Counted from the first letter of the stretch, positions 11,076-23,675 are shown. The stretch: 64,000 bases of DNA from Xiphydria camelus (GCA_963678675.1 OY783191.1:20649111-20713110), one strand, 5' to 3'. Made by a program: numbers and translations. Notes: a model not told the origin generated them from the letters alone.

Positions 11076-11644
11076 GGTATTACTTCCCTGAATGCACTTT
11101 TCCTACCATCTTTTTCAAACTTTTTCAGTGTATTATTTAAATTTTTATCTACAAAACAAGTCCATTCGGAACAAAATCGACCATCTAGATTGGAAGATAA
11201 TCGAATTTGAATATTGCTTATTCTGCAGCTTGTCTCCATATCTAACACGTACATAATGGGACACTGCGTTACATTTTCAATTTTTACGGTGAAACGACTT
11301 ACCATTTTTTTCAAAAATCGTGACAATATAAAGGAATATGTGTTAGCTAATATTTTTAAAAAAGTGGAAATTTTTTACCATCGGGAAACGGAGATAGGGC
11401 TATCAGAAAAATTGTGAATTTTCACTGTATGGACTACTGACGCCCCAAGCAACCGTGCCATATCTCTGCGCGCCAACCTACACTTACGTACGAGTCTATC
11501 CATTCGCGGAATACATGTGTGCGTAGACGCCCAAGATGTACAGGCATGGGCAAAAAGCTCGCTTGGTGGTATAGGGGGAACTCAATGGTCGATACATTCC
11601 CGAACGCGTAAATTTTTGCGTCCGATTACTAGGGAAGTAATACC
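11076..11644. mobile_element. TTAA-flanked non-autonomous element
   Basis: TTAA 11072-11075 is followed by GGTATTACTTCCCT; its reverse complement precedes TTAA 11645-11648. The interior is 569 bp without a transposase, so this is a piggyBac-type MITE. A long minus-strand open frame crossing the right boundary (11496-12119) spans two different sequences and is probably chance. Confidence 0.8.
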
Positions 11645-11648
11645 TTAA

Positions 11649-12404
11649 ACGGAGAGCGATACGAAATAAAATCCGGGGCCAGAAGGATCTAGAAATGCTC
11701 TGATGATGCGAGAACCCTAGAGAGAACCAAACCCTCACTCTCTCTCTAATCATATGGTACATAGCACAGAAAATACGATACTTAACGATAAAATGGGCGA
11801 AAGAAAATAGTAGAATCACATTTCCAGCACGGTAGTAATCGTTCACCTTCGATAAAAATACGGCGTCAATCGCCCTCGGAGTGCGATACTTTTCGGAACG
11901 ATATGCAAAGAAAAGGAGAGAAAGGATTAGTGGTCGATAAGACTCATAGCCGTCGCATGCTTTCGATCCACTAGATCCACGATACGGGTGCGAAGCACCG
12001 CTCAAGCAATTTGCGGGACGGAAGGACTTTAATCGTATATGCGCCTTATGGCCAGTACAAATGTGAGAACAACGATACAAAACGATAAGGGACTTACTCA
12101 AAAAAACAGTGAGTGTCATGACACTTGGTGGAAGTGAAACTTATTGGAAACGTAATCGGTAGGGGATATGAGCGTGGAAAAACTTTAAAGAAATGATGAA
12201 AACAGGCGAGGAAATAAAATACCGAATTGAATATACATTGTCTCTCTCTCTTACTGGTATATAAAATATAAATTTATTCTTTGAATTATTTTGAAATATT
12301 TTAATTAAAACTATTGTTCTTCTTGTTCATTTTCTACTCTATCGCCAGTCGAGTCTACAGCAATAATAATTGGATTATGGTAACTGAAGTATGAGACAAA
12401 ATGT
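11649..12404. other. Unassigned sequence between TTAA elements
   Basis: It has the same CGATAC/TACGG-rich composition as 10606-11071, passing into AT-rich DNA after 12180, with a short CT microsatellite near 12241. No gene recognised. Confidence 0.4.
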
Positions 12405-12408
12405 TTAA

Positions 12409-13030
12409 GGGGGGCACCCAGTGTGGAAGGTCGAAAAACAACGCTTTTTTCATTCGTATTATTTTCAAAGATATTTTATTTTTTTCACATATCAATTATG
12501 GTGATCTGAAAGTACATGTATTAAACTACTCAAAAATATTTTTTTTAGATTAAAAAAAAATGGTGGATTTGTAAGCATTCATACAGGACGTCTCGAAATG
12601 GCGGTGTCGAATTTGTACGAGTTCTACTGTCCTTTATAGAAAACCTGCAATATGTGGAAAAAAATTTTCTCGTTAATAACATTTATAATTCGTCGGTAAA
12701 CCAATAATATGTGGAAGAACATGGAAAGAAAATTAGATTGAGGTTTGATGTAAAAGTATGATTTTCTTGCTAAAATTTCGAGTTATAAACATTTATAAAC
12801 CATTTTTATAACAATTATTTCACAAACAAGTTGGTTTAACTACGATCTATAACTATTTTGTATAACTGGTTAAAATTTCAGGCAAAAATCTTAAATAGTT
12901 CTCGAGATATCATTCGCACAAATTTCGAAAACCATGTTTCGAGAAAAACACGTTCAACTGCGCGCAAAGTGGCAGTACAGCTCTGAAAAGCGTTACGCTT
13001 AGACGGCTGTAACTCGAAAACTAATACTGT
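12409..13030. repeat. Element with TTAA end, right limit unclear
   Basis: It begins after TTAA 12405-12408 with GGGGGGCACCCAGTGT and AAGGTCGAAAAA. The same end occurs in reverse at about 23098-23130 next to TTAA 23131-23134. The interior is AT-rich and has no transposase. The opposite end could not be placed before the foldback that starts near 13030. Confidence 0.45.
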
Positions 13031-14790
13031 AAAAAAGGCGGCATGTTCATTCAGTGCCAACAAAAATTGATACGTAGAATACTCTCCAAAAAAGATTTGA
13101 AATCAATTAAGATCGCCATGTTCAAGATTTATACAGGGTGTCCGTAAAGTATGGAAAGGGTTGAATATCTCGAAAAGTATGCTTCAGATCGGGAAACGAA
13201 AAAATATGTATCTGATATATTTTTAAAAACTATCAAATGACACCAAGATTGATCCCACACCCCAACCTCTGTGGGTGGGGGAGGGGGAAGCTTCAAAATC
13301 TTAAATAGGAACCCCCACTTTTGATTGCATATTCGCATTCTACATTAGAAACTACATAACTTTTATTTGAAACATTTTTTTCGATTCGTGGCAGATGGCG
13401 CTATAATCGACGAAATTCAAATTTTTCGGTTTTTGCAATTGAGTCGATTTATTCGATTCTGCAATACAATTGCGATAGAAATTTACATTTGCTGTAATTT
13501 TTGTTTTGCAAATTTGAATTTACAGTAAATCTTTTGTCGTTAGACATTTAAAAATCTGGTAAAAAAGTACTTTTAGCGTAACCCAGAAGCAACGACGTGG
13601 ACATAATAGTGAGAGGCGAGGGGACTCACCTGAATCAAGCACCCCGATGGTGAGAGGCGAGGGGACTCATCTGAATCAAGCACCCCGATGATGAGAGGCG
13701 AGAGGACTCACTTAAATCAAGCACCCCGAAGGGAACAGAAAACTATTATGTCCACGTCGTTGCTTCTGGGTTACGCCAAAAGTACTTTTTTACCAGATTT
13801 TTAAATGTCTAACGACAAAAGATTTACTGTAAATTCAAATTTACAAAACAAAAATTACAGCAAATGTAAATTTGTATCGCAATTGTATTGCAGAATCGAA
13901 TAAATCGACTCTCAATTGCAAAAACCGAAAAATTTGAATTTCGTCGATTATAGCGCCATCTGCCACGAATCGAAAAAAATGTTTCAAATAAAAGTTATGT
14001 AGTTTTTAATGTAGAATGCGAATATGCAATCAAAAGTAGGGGTTCCTATTTAAGATTTTGAAGCTTCCCCCTCCCCCACCCACAGGGGTTGGGGTGTGGG
14101 ATCAATCTTGGTGTCATTTGATAGTTTTTTAAAATATATCAGATACGTAGTTTTTCGTTTCCCGATCTGAAGCATACTTTTCGAGATATTCAACCGTTTC
14201 CATACTTTACGGACACCCTGTATATAAGAAGTGAAAGGCATCATTTGAAAGGAAAATTATTGTAACTCGTTACTAGAAAATTCGACTAAAAAAATGTATA
14301 AATAAATTTTCATAAAAAAGAACGCCGCGTTTAAGTTTTCATATTTTGTCCACTATACCGAATAATTTGCAGTGCTTGGACGGTGCTAGAGTGATTCATA
14401 AATTGCACTGCCGAAGTCAAATTCAAAGAAATTCAGAAGGCCCCCGCCTGATTGGTTTCTCGTGCGACGTTCGGTATACTGGTGGTATCATATAAGTGTA
14501 TGAATTTATTTAAAATCATAAGTGCATAAAAATCGAATGTAATTCTCTCTAAATTTTTTATTTTGAAGGAAAAAACGCGGCGTTCTTTTTTATGAAAATT
14601 TGTTTATAAATTTTTTTAGTCGAATTTTCTAGTAACGAGTTACAATAATTTTCCTTTCAAATGATGCCTTTTACTTTTTATATATAAATCTTGAACATGG
14701 CGATCTTAATTGATTTCAAATCTTTTTTGGAGAGTATTTTACGTATCAATTTTTGTTGGCACTGAATGAACATGCCGCCTTTTTTTTACA
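13030..14790. mobile_element. Outer foldback element (GGCGGCATG arms) holding another foldback
   Basis: Bases 13030-13131 (AAAGGCGGCATGTTCATTC... GCCATGTTCAAGATTTA) are mirrored at about 14688-14790, and the 14223-14700 stretch has its own inverted arms (AACGCCGCG / CGCGGCGTT). A second copy of this family spans 44030-48806. The nested palindrome 13132-14222 sits at a TA. No transposase recognised. Confidence 0.7.
13132..14222. mobile_element. Nearly perfect palindromic TACAGGGTG element
   Basis: It starts TACAGGGTGTCCGTAAAG and ends in the mirror, flanked by TA on both sides (13130-13131 and 14223-14224), as for mariner/Tc1-type elements. The two halves match over almost the whole 1.1 kb. 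The centre carries three tandem copies of a unit of about 41 bp (GAGAGGCGAGGGGACTCA...) at about 13610-13731. A partial copy lies at 33018-33317. Open frames in it are mirror images and not genes. Confidence 0.88.
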
Positions 14791-15316
14791 GAGAATCTGA
14801 TTTTGTGGGGGGATTTCATTACTTTTTGGAATTTATTCATGAGGAGAATACGTACCTACATGTAGGAGAATAGCTTTTTATTACCATCAAATTAAAATCT
14901 CACATTTTATACCGATACGAGCTAATTAATTATAACCACGTTACTTTTGATTTATAAATCAATTCTCGTGATATTTTGAAAGGGATTTATAAACTAGAGT
15001 GCCCCTATATTTTTTACTTTGCTTTAGTATTTTGGAGAAATAAAACATACCGCTTTCGAATTTACAGGCCATCGGATTTTTCTTATATTTTGGTCGTCTT
15101 CAGAAATCCATATAGACATTTTACCTTTAACTCTCTAACAATAAGTATACTCTACCAATAACCGTGACGAATTGTTTCATCACATGTAAAGATACTACTT
15201 ATGACAGTACATACATATATTGTTACATATTAACTCGAGACATTGGAATAGTTTTAAGAAATCCTTTTGCATACACCGCTGAAATTTTGCCCTTACTCGT
15301 AAATAAATTTCTCAAG
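14791..15316. repeat. Repeat shared with 49770-49930
   Basis: From about 14822 (GGAATTTATTCATGAGGAG, CCTACATGTAG) the sequence matches 49773-49920 in the same orientation. Downstream, 15222-15312 matches 16808-16915. No gene recognised. Confidence 0.55.
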
Positions 15317-15505
15317 TTACTCGCAAAGTTACGTATACGCATCTTAGCGAATAGACCAATCAGGATCAAGTATTCCGTTGTGGTGGGTGTCCTGATTGAT
15401 CTACTCGCTAAGATGCGTATACGTTTCCTGATACGGAATACTTGATCCTGATTGGTCTATTCGCTAAGATGCGTGCACGCAAAGATACGAGCGAGTTCGA
15501 GAAAG
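15317..15505. mobile_element. Palindromic MITE (CGTATACGCATCTTAGC family)
   Basis: The block CGTATACGCATCTTAGCGAA and its reverse alternate around a centre near 15410, with outer ends CTCGCAAAG and CTTTGCG-like. It is the same family as the insert in the RT of copy A and 32065-32195. Non-coding. Confidence 0.65.
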
Positions 15506-15519
15506 CCCTGATCTGCCGG

Positions 15520-16680
15520 TAGCTGTCAATTCGGGAGATCGAAGTATCTAACCTCGAAATCGTTAATTTGTAAATAATAATGAATAATCTGTAGAAGTCA
15601 TAAATAATTATTCGGGTTTCTTCGATAAATTTCCCCAAGTGTTTAAAAATCGGTGTCCATAACTGTGGCTTCAACTTCCAGTGATTAAGTAAGTAATTAC
15701 TGCAGAACGAGTAGGTTACAAGATTTTCATGAAGTTTTTGACGGTTTTCTTGCATGTCCCCTTTCATAAGGTGCAAACAAAGAGGATGTAACTCCTGTCC
15801 TATCCTGAAGAAAATGAGTCGATCGACATCAGACATTGTCGAACTTATCACCGAGCGCCTTTCACCCACGGTATTTTCATTGCAATATGCGCTTTTCTTC
15901 TTAACTTTCACTTCTTTCAAAGTATTTACCTCTTGTACGAATTGTTGATCGCAGGGGGCAGCGATCAATGATTGTGACTAATCGTAGACAAATTATTCCT
16001 GCGATGATGTTCCAGTTGCGAAGCATATACTAGCAAGTCAGCTTACAGCGTCCGATGTTTAGTATCAACTTACCTCTTTTGGAACACCCATCATCCGAGC
16101 ATAATCACGATTACGTTAGCGTTAATCGCAGAATAGACCGTGAGCTTGGGCACATTATCGCAGTAGTAGTTCGGCACACTTGTCTACGACGAGTCGCTAT
16201 TATTGATCGCTGCCTCCTACCACGAACAGTTCATAAAAGGTTATTAGCTTGGAAGAAGTAAAAGTTATTTAACGCTGGAATAGTTGAAACGAGAAGCGCG
16301 TATTGCAATTAATGTACCGTGGGTAATAGGCGCTCGGTGACAAGTCTGACATTCTCCAATGTCCATCGAGTCATCTTTTTATGGACAGGACACGAGCTAG
16401 ATCCGATTCAGTTGCACCTGCACGAGATGATATGTCAGAAAATCATGAGTCTTCATGAAAATCTTCTAACCTACTCGTTCTGCAGTAATACTTAATAATA
16501 TCACTGGAAGTTGAAGCAACAGTTATTGGCAAAAATTGGACACCGGTTTTTAAACACTTGGGAAATATCATCGAAGAAACCCGAATGATTATTTTTTACC
16601 ACTTCTACATATTAGAGTAATCATTATTAACAAATTAACGATTTCGATCTCCCGAATTGACAGCTACCGGGAGATCACAC
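15520..16680. mobile_element. Long foldback, about 1.15 kb
   Basis: The left arm (GCTGTCAATTCGGGAGATC at about 15524, through CTACTCGTTCTGCAGTAAT-type sequence) is mirrored at 16470-16676. Inner segments around 15790-15890 and 16290-16400 are also inverted copies of each other. A related single arm lies at 50100-50290. Arms differ by many small indels, so the element is old. No gene recognised. Confidence 0.65.
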
Positions 16681-17295
16681 TTTTGACACTTTTCGCTCAG
16701 CTCGTAAGACCGCAGCGCACTCTCCCGAAGCCAACTCTTAAAGCACCGAGCCAACCACTTCCAGCCAAATGTCAGGGAAATTCAAAATCAGGAGTTTGCC
16801 AGGATATTCAGTATATGTTGTTACATATATTAAATCGAGACGTTGGAATAGTGTTAAGAAATCCTTTTGCATGCACCGCGGACATTTCGCCCTTACTCGT
16901 ACATAAATTTCTTGCACAGCATCGATATTCACCTGCACCTGTATTCTTCTGGGACCTAAGATAATTATAAAAACCCCATATAATTCAGCCCTGACAACTA
17001 CAATCTTATCGAGCTGTACTTTATCGAGGAGATCTTTCGACGTAATGATTCCGAAACGTTTCTATGATGTTTTGCAACATTCACGAATTTATCGAGAAAT
17101 ATATATTTCTAACATATACGGTAGTGTTCACGAATATTGTAAAATATCGCAGAAATGTTACAGAAAAGTTACTTGCAAAAACGTGCTTTGTGGAGTGTAA
17201 ATGATGATATTTTGTAATTTCCACCGTTATACCAGAGGCGAAGAAGAGATGAAATAGAAATGAGGTACACGTACACTTCACATTTGACAGGTCGG
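16681..17295 (+). repeat. Members of the local degenerate repeat family
   Basis: 16808-16915 repeats 15222-15312, and 16917-17290 repeats about 20470-20830 (GCATCGATATT... GAAGAAGAGATGAAATAGAA). These shared blocks recur across 17-22 kb in both orientations. No intact frame recognised. Confidence 0.5.
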
Positions 17296-17297
17296 TA

Positions 17298-17766
17298 TAC
17301 AGGGTGTTCATTTTAAAACTTACCACCCACGTTATCTGCGTAAAGAGACATATTTCTGAAAATCGCCGAGACACGTCAACAAAATTATTGAGGGGGAACA
17401 TTTTTTATAAAAATTCGACGGCCCCCCCCCCCTCAACCACCTGACTCCGGGGGCGGTAACCCCAATATTCTTAAATGGAACAGGGGGTCGAGTGATACCT
17501 CATTTTAAAGGGCTTTTAATTGTGTACATTTTGACGTCCTACTTTTTAAATTTGACGTTAAAATGAGGTATCACTCGACCCCCTCTTCCATTTAAGAATA
17601 TTGGGGTTACCGCCCCCGGAGTCAGGTGGTTGAGGGGGGGGGGCGTCGAATTTTTATAAAAAATGTTCCCCCTCAATAATTTTGTTGACGTGTCTCGGCG
17701 ATTTTCAGAAATATGTCTCTTTACGCAGATAACGTGGGTGGTAAGTTTTAAAATGAACACCCTGTA
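17298..17766. mobile_element. Palindromic TACAGGGTG MITE, 469 bp
   Basis: It starts TACAGGGTGTTCATTTTA and ends with the mirror, flanked by TA at 17296-17297 and 17767-17768. The arms are almost identical, with poly-C/poly-G tracts facing each other and a short central region at about 17520-17560. Non-coding; the TA site and ends point to a mariner/Tc1-like origin. Confidence 0.88.
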
Positions 17767-18250
17767 TAAATTAGAACTTGTGATAGTATAATACAAAAGA
17801 GGAAATGTATCGATAAAGAAAAAATAATAATAAAGTAGTTACTCTATTATTGTAATCCAATAACATTGTATTACTTATTTTTCTGCCACGACTTTAATTG
17901 TTGATAGTGAAGAAAAATCAAATTTATTGGTTGATCCATCCACTATCAACAATCAAAGTCGTGGCAGAAAAATAAGGAATACGATGGAATTGGATTACAA
18001 TAATGGAGTAACTACTTTATTATTATTTTTTCTTCATCGATATATTTCCTTTTTCGTGTTATACTATCACAAGTTCCAATTTAAATACCGACCTGTCAAA
18101 CGTGAAGTGTTCATGTACCTCACTTCTATTTCATCTCTTCTTCGCCTCTGGTGTAACGACGGTCAATGTGGAACCGAATGTACTACTGGTTCTTCGAATA
18201 ACAAGTGCACTGAAAAAAATTTTCAGGGAATTGAGCAATAATTCTGGCTG
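17767..18250. repeat. Inverted arms of the GAAGAAGAGATG family
   Basis: 17767-17900 and 17950-18150 are inverted around a centre near 17925 (CCACGACTTTAATTG / CAATCAAAGTCGTGG). The same palindrome recurs at about 21230-21610. No coding sequence recognised. Confidence 0.55.
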
Positions 18251-18394
18251 AACCAACCAGAATTTCTAGCCACCGTGGCCACAGCCAGAAGTTTTCTTAA
18301 GACAGCCAGCCGAGTATGGCTAAGCTAATATGTTTAAAGTAACAATATCGTGATGTTTGTGTCAAGCTGCGCTGTACTGTTGAGCCAGTTATTT

Positions 18395-18586
18395 ATTCTG
18401 ATTGATTTAGACGTGCAGTATGCCTACGTAAGCTGTACCGTATCGCTAAATTGCACGGAAATTCTGGTTCATCTAGACAAGCAGTATAGCTGTGTCAGCT
18501 ATACCGTATTGCTAAATTGCGCGGGAATTTTGGTTCGTTTAGACAAGCAGTATAGCTGTGTCAGCTATACCGTATTGCTAAATTGA
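18395..18586 (+). repeat. Three tandem units of about 62 bp with hairpins
   Basis: Three units run from TTTAGACGTGCAGTATGCC to CGTATTGCTAAATTG. In the last two units GTATAGCTG and CAGCTATAC form a 9-bp stem with a 3-nt loop. A plus-strand open frame reads through but only because the unit lacks stops. Confidence 0.7.
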
Positions 18587-18686
18587 AAGTAGGATTTTGC
18601 AAAAAGAGGGCGCGCACGCCTATCCTGCCGCCTGCCAACCCGCCTACTGGGGTGTCGGTTTTTTTTCCAACCCTTCCGGGATTCGA

Positions 18687-18900
18687 TTTTTTTTTTTTTT
18701 TTTTTTATAGAAGGGGAAATGCATTTACGCACCATCCCCAGGTTTGGCTAGAAATCCGGAGGTGTGTCTAGAGCTCGGGTGATCCCGCGACGAGAAAGTG
18801 CAATGTCGCGGGGCCCACACCGGGATTTGAACCTGCGTTCCTTAGATGAGATGCTTCGAGACTGGGAATGCTCGCATTCTACCAATTGCGCCACCGACTC
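18687..18900 (-). mobile_element. tRNA-derived SINE
   Basis: On the minus strand the 5' end at 18900 has an A-box-like TGGCGCAATTGG (about 18882-18893) and a B-box-like GGTTCAAATCC (18822-18832), the internal promoters of RNA polymerase III. The element ends in a 20-bp A tract (T tract 18687-18706). The tRNA-like part does not close into a normal acceptor stem, so it is a SINE head rather than a tRNA gene. Clear target duplications were not found. Confidence 0.75.
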
Positions 18901-18959
18901 TTCAAGTGGTCTTAGCTAAAACAGGCCTTTATATAATGCAACACTGAGATATCTCGGCA

Positions 18960-19200
18960 AAAATATTTAAATAAATATTTAATTTGCTATCGGGGTACCG
19001 ACTCGACTTCTACCGGTATTTCGTATTCCTCGGGCACAGAACCGCACAGTTGCAGGGACCTTTTCGGCCGGGCTTGGTCGGTATTGGAGCCACTTCTACC
19101 GGTAAAAATTGCTCGAATACCGACTAAGCCCGGCCGAAGGGGTCCCTGCAACTGTGTGGAACTGCGCGAGGCATCCAGTATAGTCCACCCAGCCATACCG
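18960..19200. repeat. Palindromic repeat (GACTTCTACCGG)
   Basis: About 19035-19095 (CAGTTGCAGGGACC... CGGTATT) is mirrored at about 19105-19165. A related larger palindrome is at 25500-25765. Open frames on both strands are reflections of the palindrome. Confidence 0.6.
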
Positions 19201-19672
19201 TTCAGTCACACTACACATAAGTTTACAGTTGGTGTAAACATACGTTTTATAGTCCAGCTAACTATACCTATATACCTATATTACGTATAATCATACAGTT
19301 GGGGTAAGAATACGTCATCTACTTAGGATAACCTTTCTAGTATATTAAGTAATCAGATGCCATATTGCTGCATCAAACATATCTGTTAGCAATACTTGGA
19401 CTGCTAACACAGCAATGCTGTATCTCAAATACAACTAATAGAATTACTGTAATAAAAATATTTTTAGGGGGGAATGGCTAGAAAGTCTCAGCCAGAAATG
19501 TATTGCTGTTAAAACTAAAGATTTTTTTCAGTGTGGACGATCCCTCGTTCGAAAGAAACCCCCTCGGGTTCGCATTCGATTTGCAGTCCTTCTGGATAGA
19601 ATTGGATACCAGCACGTTTATTGCTGTAACAAATTATAAATAACACAATATATTCAGTATTTCACTATTTAA

Positions 19673-20185
19673 CCCTTAAATGCATATTGTTGCTTTTCGG
19701 CAACACACTGCCTACTATACCTTTCAAACTCACACTAGAGCAAATATCGACTAGCTGCATAGAGTGTCCGTTGGGCTACGTACTGCTTTATAACAGGCTA
19801 TAAGCATTTGTTGGTACATGGCGCTCATGTCACTGTATTGTTGACATTTCCCAGTCTGCAGACAACCGGCGAGCAACGGGATAAGAAAATGAAATGCAAG
19901 CTGCCTAACTGCAAAGGACTTACCTATACCAAGTGTGAGAAGTGCGATGTAGAATTATGTTTCAATAAACGTAATAATTGTGTCAAAAAATTTCACACGT
20001 AATGTAATGTCATACTATGTACTTAATGCATGATGTTGCCATTTGGCTACATACCCTTTTTTCGAAAAAAAAAACGGTTCAAAGTGAAATATAATTTTTA
20101 TTTTTATTTCTCCCTGTATTAGTTTTGTAAAATCTTGCAGTTTTTCATTTTTTTATTTTTAAACAAAAAATCATGCATTTAAGGG
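19673..20185 (+). mobile_element. TTAA-flanked deleted piggyBac element
   Basis: TTAA 19669-19672 is followed by CCCTTAAATGCAT and the mirror precedes TTAA 20186-20189. The element is 513 bp and keeps the 3' end of its transposase gene (19889-20002), so it is an internally deleted piggyBac rather than an unrelated MITE. Confidence 0.88.
19889..20002 (+). pseudogene. piggyBac transposase C-terminal cysteine-rich domain
   Basis: The short frame after MKCKLPNC shows C-x4-C-x9-C-x2-C-x5-C-x7-C-x4-H spacing (CKLPNC, KCEKC, LCFNKRNNC, KKFH) just before its stop. That matches the zinc-binding cysteine-rich domain at the end of piggyBac transposases, which binds the element ends. The rest of the transposase, including the catalytic acids, has been deleted. 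An upstream ATG at 19808 extends the frame but that part is not recognisable. Confidence 0.75.
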
Positions 20186-20189
20186 TTAA

Positions 20190-22190
20190 AATATACCCAA
20201 CTTACTCTACGTAGAAATTAAGAAACTATATTAATCTGAGTTAACTAATTCTATAGATAATAATGACAGAATTATTAAAAGTGATATATTTCCTCTTTCG
20301 TATTATACTATCACAAGTTCAAATTTATATACCGACCTGTTAAAAGTGAAGTGTACATGTACCTCACTTCTATTCCATCTCTTCTTCGCCTCTGGTGTAA
20401 CGACGGTCAATGAGGAATCACTGATATCGATTAGGGTTCGAGGGTTATTCCTCATTCTTTCTAGGACAGAGCATCGATATTTTGCTGCACCTGTATTCTT
20501 CTGGGACTTCCTAAAATAATTATAAAAACCCTATATAATTCAGCCCTGACAAGTACAATCTTATCGAGCTGTACCTTATCGAGGAGATCTTTCGACGTAA
20601 TGAGACCGAAACGTTTCTATGATGTTTCGCAACATTCGCGAATTTATCGAGAAATATATATTTCTAACATACGGTAGTGTTCACAAATATTGTAAAATAT
20701 TGCAGAAATGTTACAGAAAAGTTATGATATTTTGTCATTTCCATCGTTACACTAGAGGCAAAGAAGAGATGAAATAGAAGTGAGGTACATGTACACTTCA
20801 CGTTTGACAGGTTGGTATATAAATTGGAACTTGCGATAGTATAACACGAAAGATGAAATATATCATTTTTAATAATTCTGTCATTAGAATTGGTTAACTC
20901 AGATTAATATAGTTTCTTAATTTCTACGTTGAGTAAGTTCGGTATATTTTAAATAGTGAAACTGCAAATGATTATGTTATTTACAATTTGTTACAGATCG
21001 TATGCGAACCCGAGGGGATTTCTTTCGAACAAGGGATCATCCACTTGTTGTTTCAAGAACCAGTTGCATTAGTTCATTCGGCGAGCTGGATCTGCTGTCT
21101 CGAGTGCATGGACGTGTGCCACTTTAAATGGATATTTTGTAATTTCCATCGTTACATCAGAGGCGAAGAAGAGATGAAATAGAAGTGAGGTACATGTACA
21201 CTTCACGTTTGATAGGTTGGTATATGAATTGGAACTTCTGATAGTATAATACGAAAGAGGAAATATATCGATAAAGAAAAAATAATAATGAAGTAGTTAC
21301 TACATTATTTTAATCCAATTCTATTGTATCCTTTATTTTTCTGCCACGACTTTGATTGTTGATAGTAGATGGATTAACCAATAAATTTGATTTTTCTTCA
21401 CTATCAACGATCAAAGTCGTGGCAGAAAAGTAAGGGATACAATGGAATTAGATTACAATAATGTAGTAACTACTTTATTATTATTTTTCCTTTATCAATA
21501 TATTTCCTCTTTCGTATTATACTATCAGAAGTTCCAATTTATATACCAACCTATCAAACGTGAAGTGTACATGTACCTCACTTCTATTTCATCTCTTCTT
21601 CGCCTCTGATGTAACGATTGAAATTACAAAATATCCATTTAAAGTGGCACACGTCCATGCACTCGAGACAGCAGATCCAGTTCGCCAAATGAACTAATGC
21701 AACTGGTTCTTGGAACAACAAGTGGATGATCCTTCGTTCGAAAGAAACCCCCTCGGGTTCGCATACGATCTGTAACAAATTGTAAATAACAATCATATGG
21801 GGTTTTTATCATTATTTTAGGAAGTCCCAGAAGAAAACAGGTGCAGTAAAATATCGATGCTGTGCTAGAAAGAATAAGAAATAACCCTCGAACCCCCTAA
21901 TCGGTATCAGTGATTCCTCATTGACTGTCGTTACAACGGAGACGAAGAACAGATGAAATAGAAGTGAGGTACATGTACACTTCAGGTTTGACAGGTCGGT
22001 GTGTAAATTGGAACTTGAAATAGTACGAAAGAGGAAATATATCGATAGAGAAAAAATAATGATAAAGTAATTACTTGATTGTTGTGATCCAATTCCATTG
22101 CATCTCCTATTTTTCTCCCACGGCTTTGACTGTGACAGAGAAGAAAAGCCATCAATTCGTCTCGTGCTCGCATGACGCTGAAACAAAAAA
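20190..22190. repeat. Cluster of inverted copies of one degenerate family
   Basis: Blocks such as GAAGAAGAGATGAAATAG, GAGGTACATGTACACTTCA, and GAACTTGTGATAGTATAA recur at about 20290-20410, 20750-20870, 21150-21290, 21470-21610 and 21930-22060 in alternating orientation. A palindrome centres at about 21385. The stretch 20990-21120 is mirrored at 21625-21780. No intact frame recognised; this may be remnants of a larger foldback. Confidence 0.55.
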
Positions 22191-23513
22191 TAGAATTATC
22201 ACAAAGATAATTGTCCTTCCATCGAAAGTGAGGTTAAAGCTGTCAGATGGCAATTAAACTTATCTGATAGTAATTCTTCTGAGATACTGCCGTCTCCTTT
22301 CCTGCTCTTTATGCACAGGCAACCAGAGAAACACAGCACTGCATCCGTTCACTATCTCGATTATCGAAAAAAAAAACAAACGATTATTAAACTATACGGA
22401 GCGTCTGTCACATTCACCACTATTGAGATTCATAACTCCGATTACACTGAATTTTCACATTTTATTAACAAGCGCGTCCGAGTATCGAAATAAACGCGAG
22501 GTTAATCGTTTCGCGAATGGAAATATTTTATTAACTTTGAACATACCCAAACATTTAAGGAATATATTCTCTCACACACTCTCACATACATTTGATGGCG
22601 TATGCGTGTGGCCGTATCTGTGTACATATTTCCGATCATGGCCGACTATCGCCGAAGATAGGCGGAATTTTTGTGAGATTTTGACATATATATATCGCCC
22701 GAGAAATCGGATTCTCGACTTTTAGGCGCAAGAGGCGTGGCTTCGCGTTGCTAAGGAAAAATCTCTGTTAAGATGTAACTTATAACATTTATTCTGGTCC
22801 CTATTAATAGAGAATAGTCCATTTATATGGCGTAACTAAGCATAGTTTTGGTTATAACCGTATATTTATTGAGAAAATTCGATGTAAAAATTGAGGGGTG
22901 CAGGGGGCAGACATTTGTGGTGTAAAGAGACACGGGTGCTCGCGATATCAGCGCTGTCGTGTCTGAGCGCGAAACTACTTGAACGAACATGCCGCGAGAC
23001 ACTGCCGTGTCTCTTGATGATATGAATATCGTTCTAAAACCTTTCTATGAATATTCTACATAGCATTGGGAAATTTTTAAAGCAATACACAAAAATCAAT
23101 TTTTTCGACCTTCTACACTGGGTGCCCCCCTTAACTTCGATATTATCAATGTTTCTCGCAAAAACTGCATCAATCATAGTGCCTCCTTTCGTAGTGGAAT
23201 CATTTCTCCCATTAAGGAGATTAAAAGAAAATTTGTCTTTTAACAATTCGAGCAGTGGCTAAGCTTCTGCTGACAGCCACTGTATTAAGGTTACCACTCA
23301 CTAGAGCGGCGCGTCGCGTCGCGGTGCGGCGATACCCGGCGTTTCTTACCTGAATGTCCATAAATTTTACGACATGCCCGGCGATTCTTACCTGAATGTC
23401 CGTAAATTTTACGTCACGGCTCGGTGACGCTCCACGATGGATGGTGGCATCGCCCACTTTTTCGGCGGCAACCGACAGATTCGGACTTGAATGTTCGTCA
23501 ATTTTATAAAATA
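22191..23513. other. Unassigned, with fragments of known repeats
   Basis: 22560-22730 (CACATACATTTGATGGCGTATGCGTGTGG...) is related to 50700-50950. 23098-23130 matches the start of 12409 next to TTAA. 23330-23420 has two short tandem units (CTTACCTGAATGTCC). No gene recognised. Confidence 0.4.
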
Positions 23514-23675
23514 CTAGCAGCCCGTCCCGGCTTCGCACGGGTAGATTGTGGATTGATTTTGGTCGTCATTTAATGAATTTTTGGCAGATATCTGTACTCA
23601 TAGGTAGGGAGCCATGCTATGCTAAAAAAACACATGTATTTAATTTAAATTGGAAAGTATATTTCTTTTATTAAT

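Noticed and set aside
11496..12119. 207-codon minus-strand frame
   Set aside because: It crosses the right boundary of the TTAA element at 11645, joining unrelated sequences, and has no recognisable domain.
13129..14244. Open frames at both ends of the palindrome
   Set aside because: Mirror images of each other through non-coding arms.
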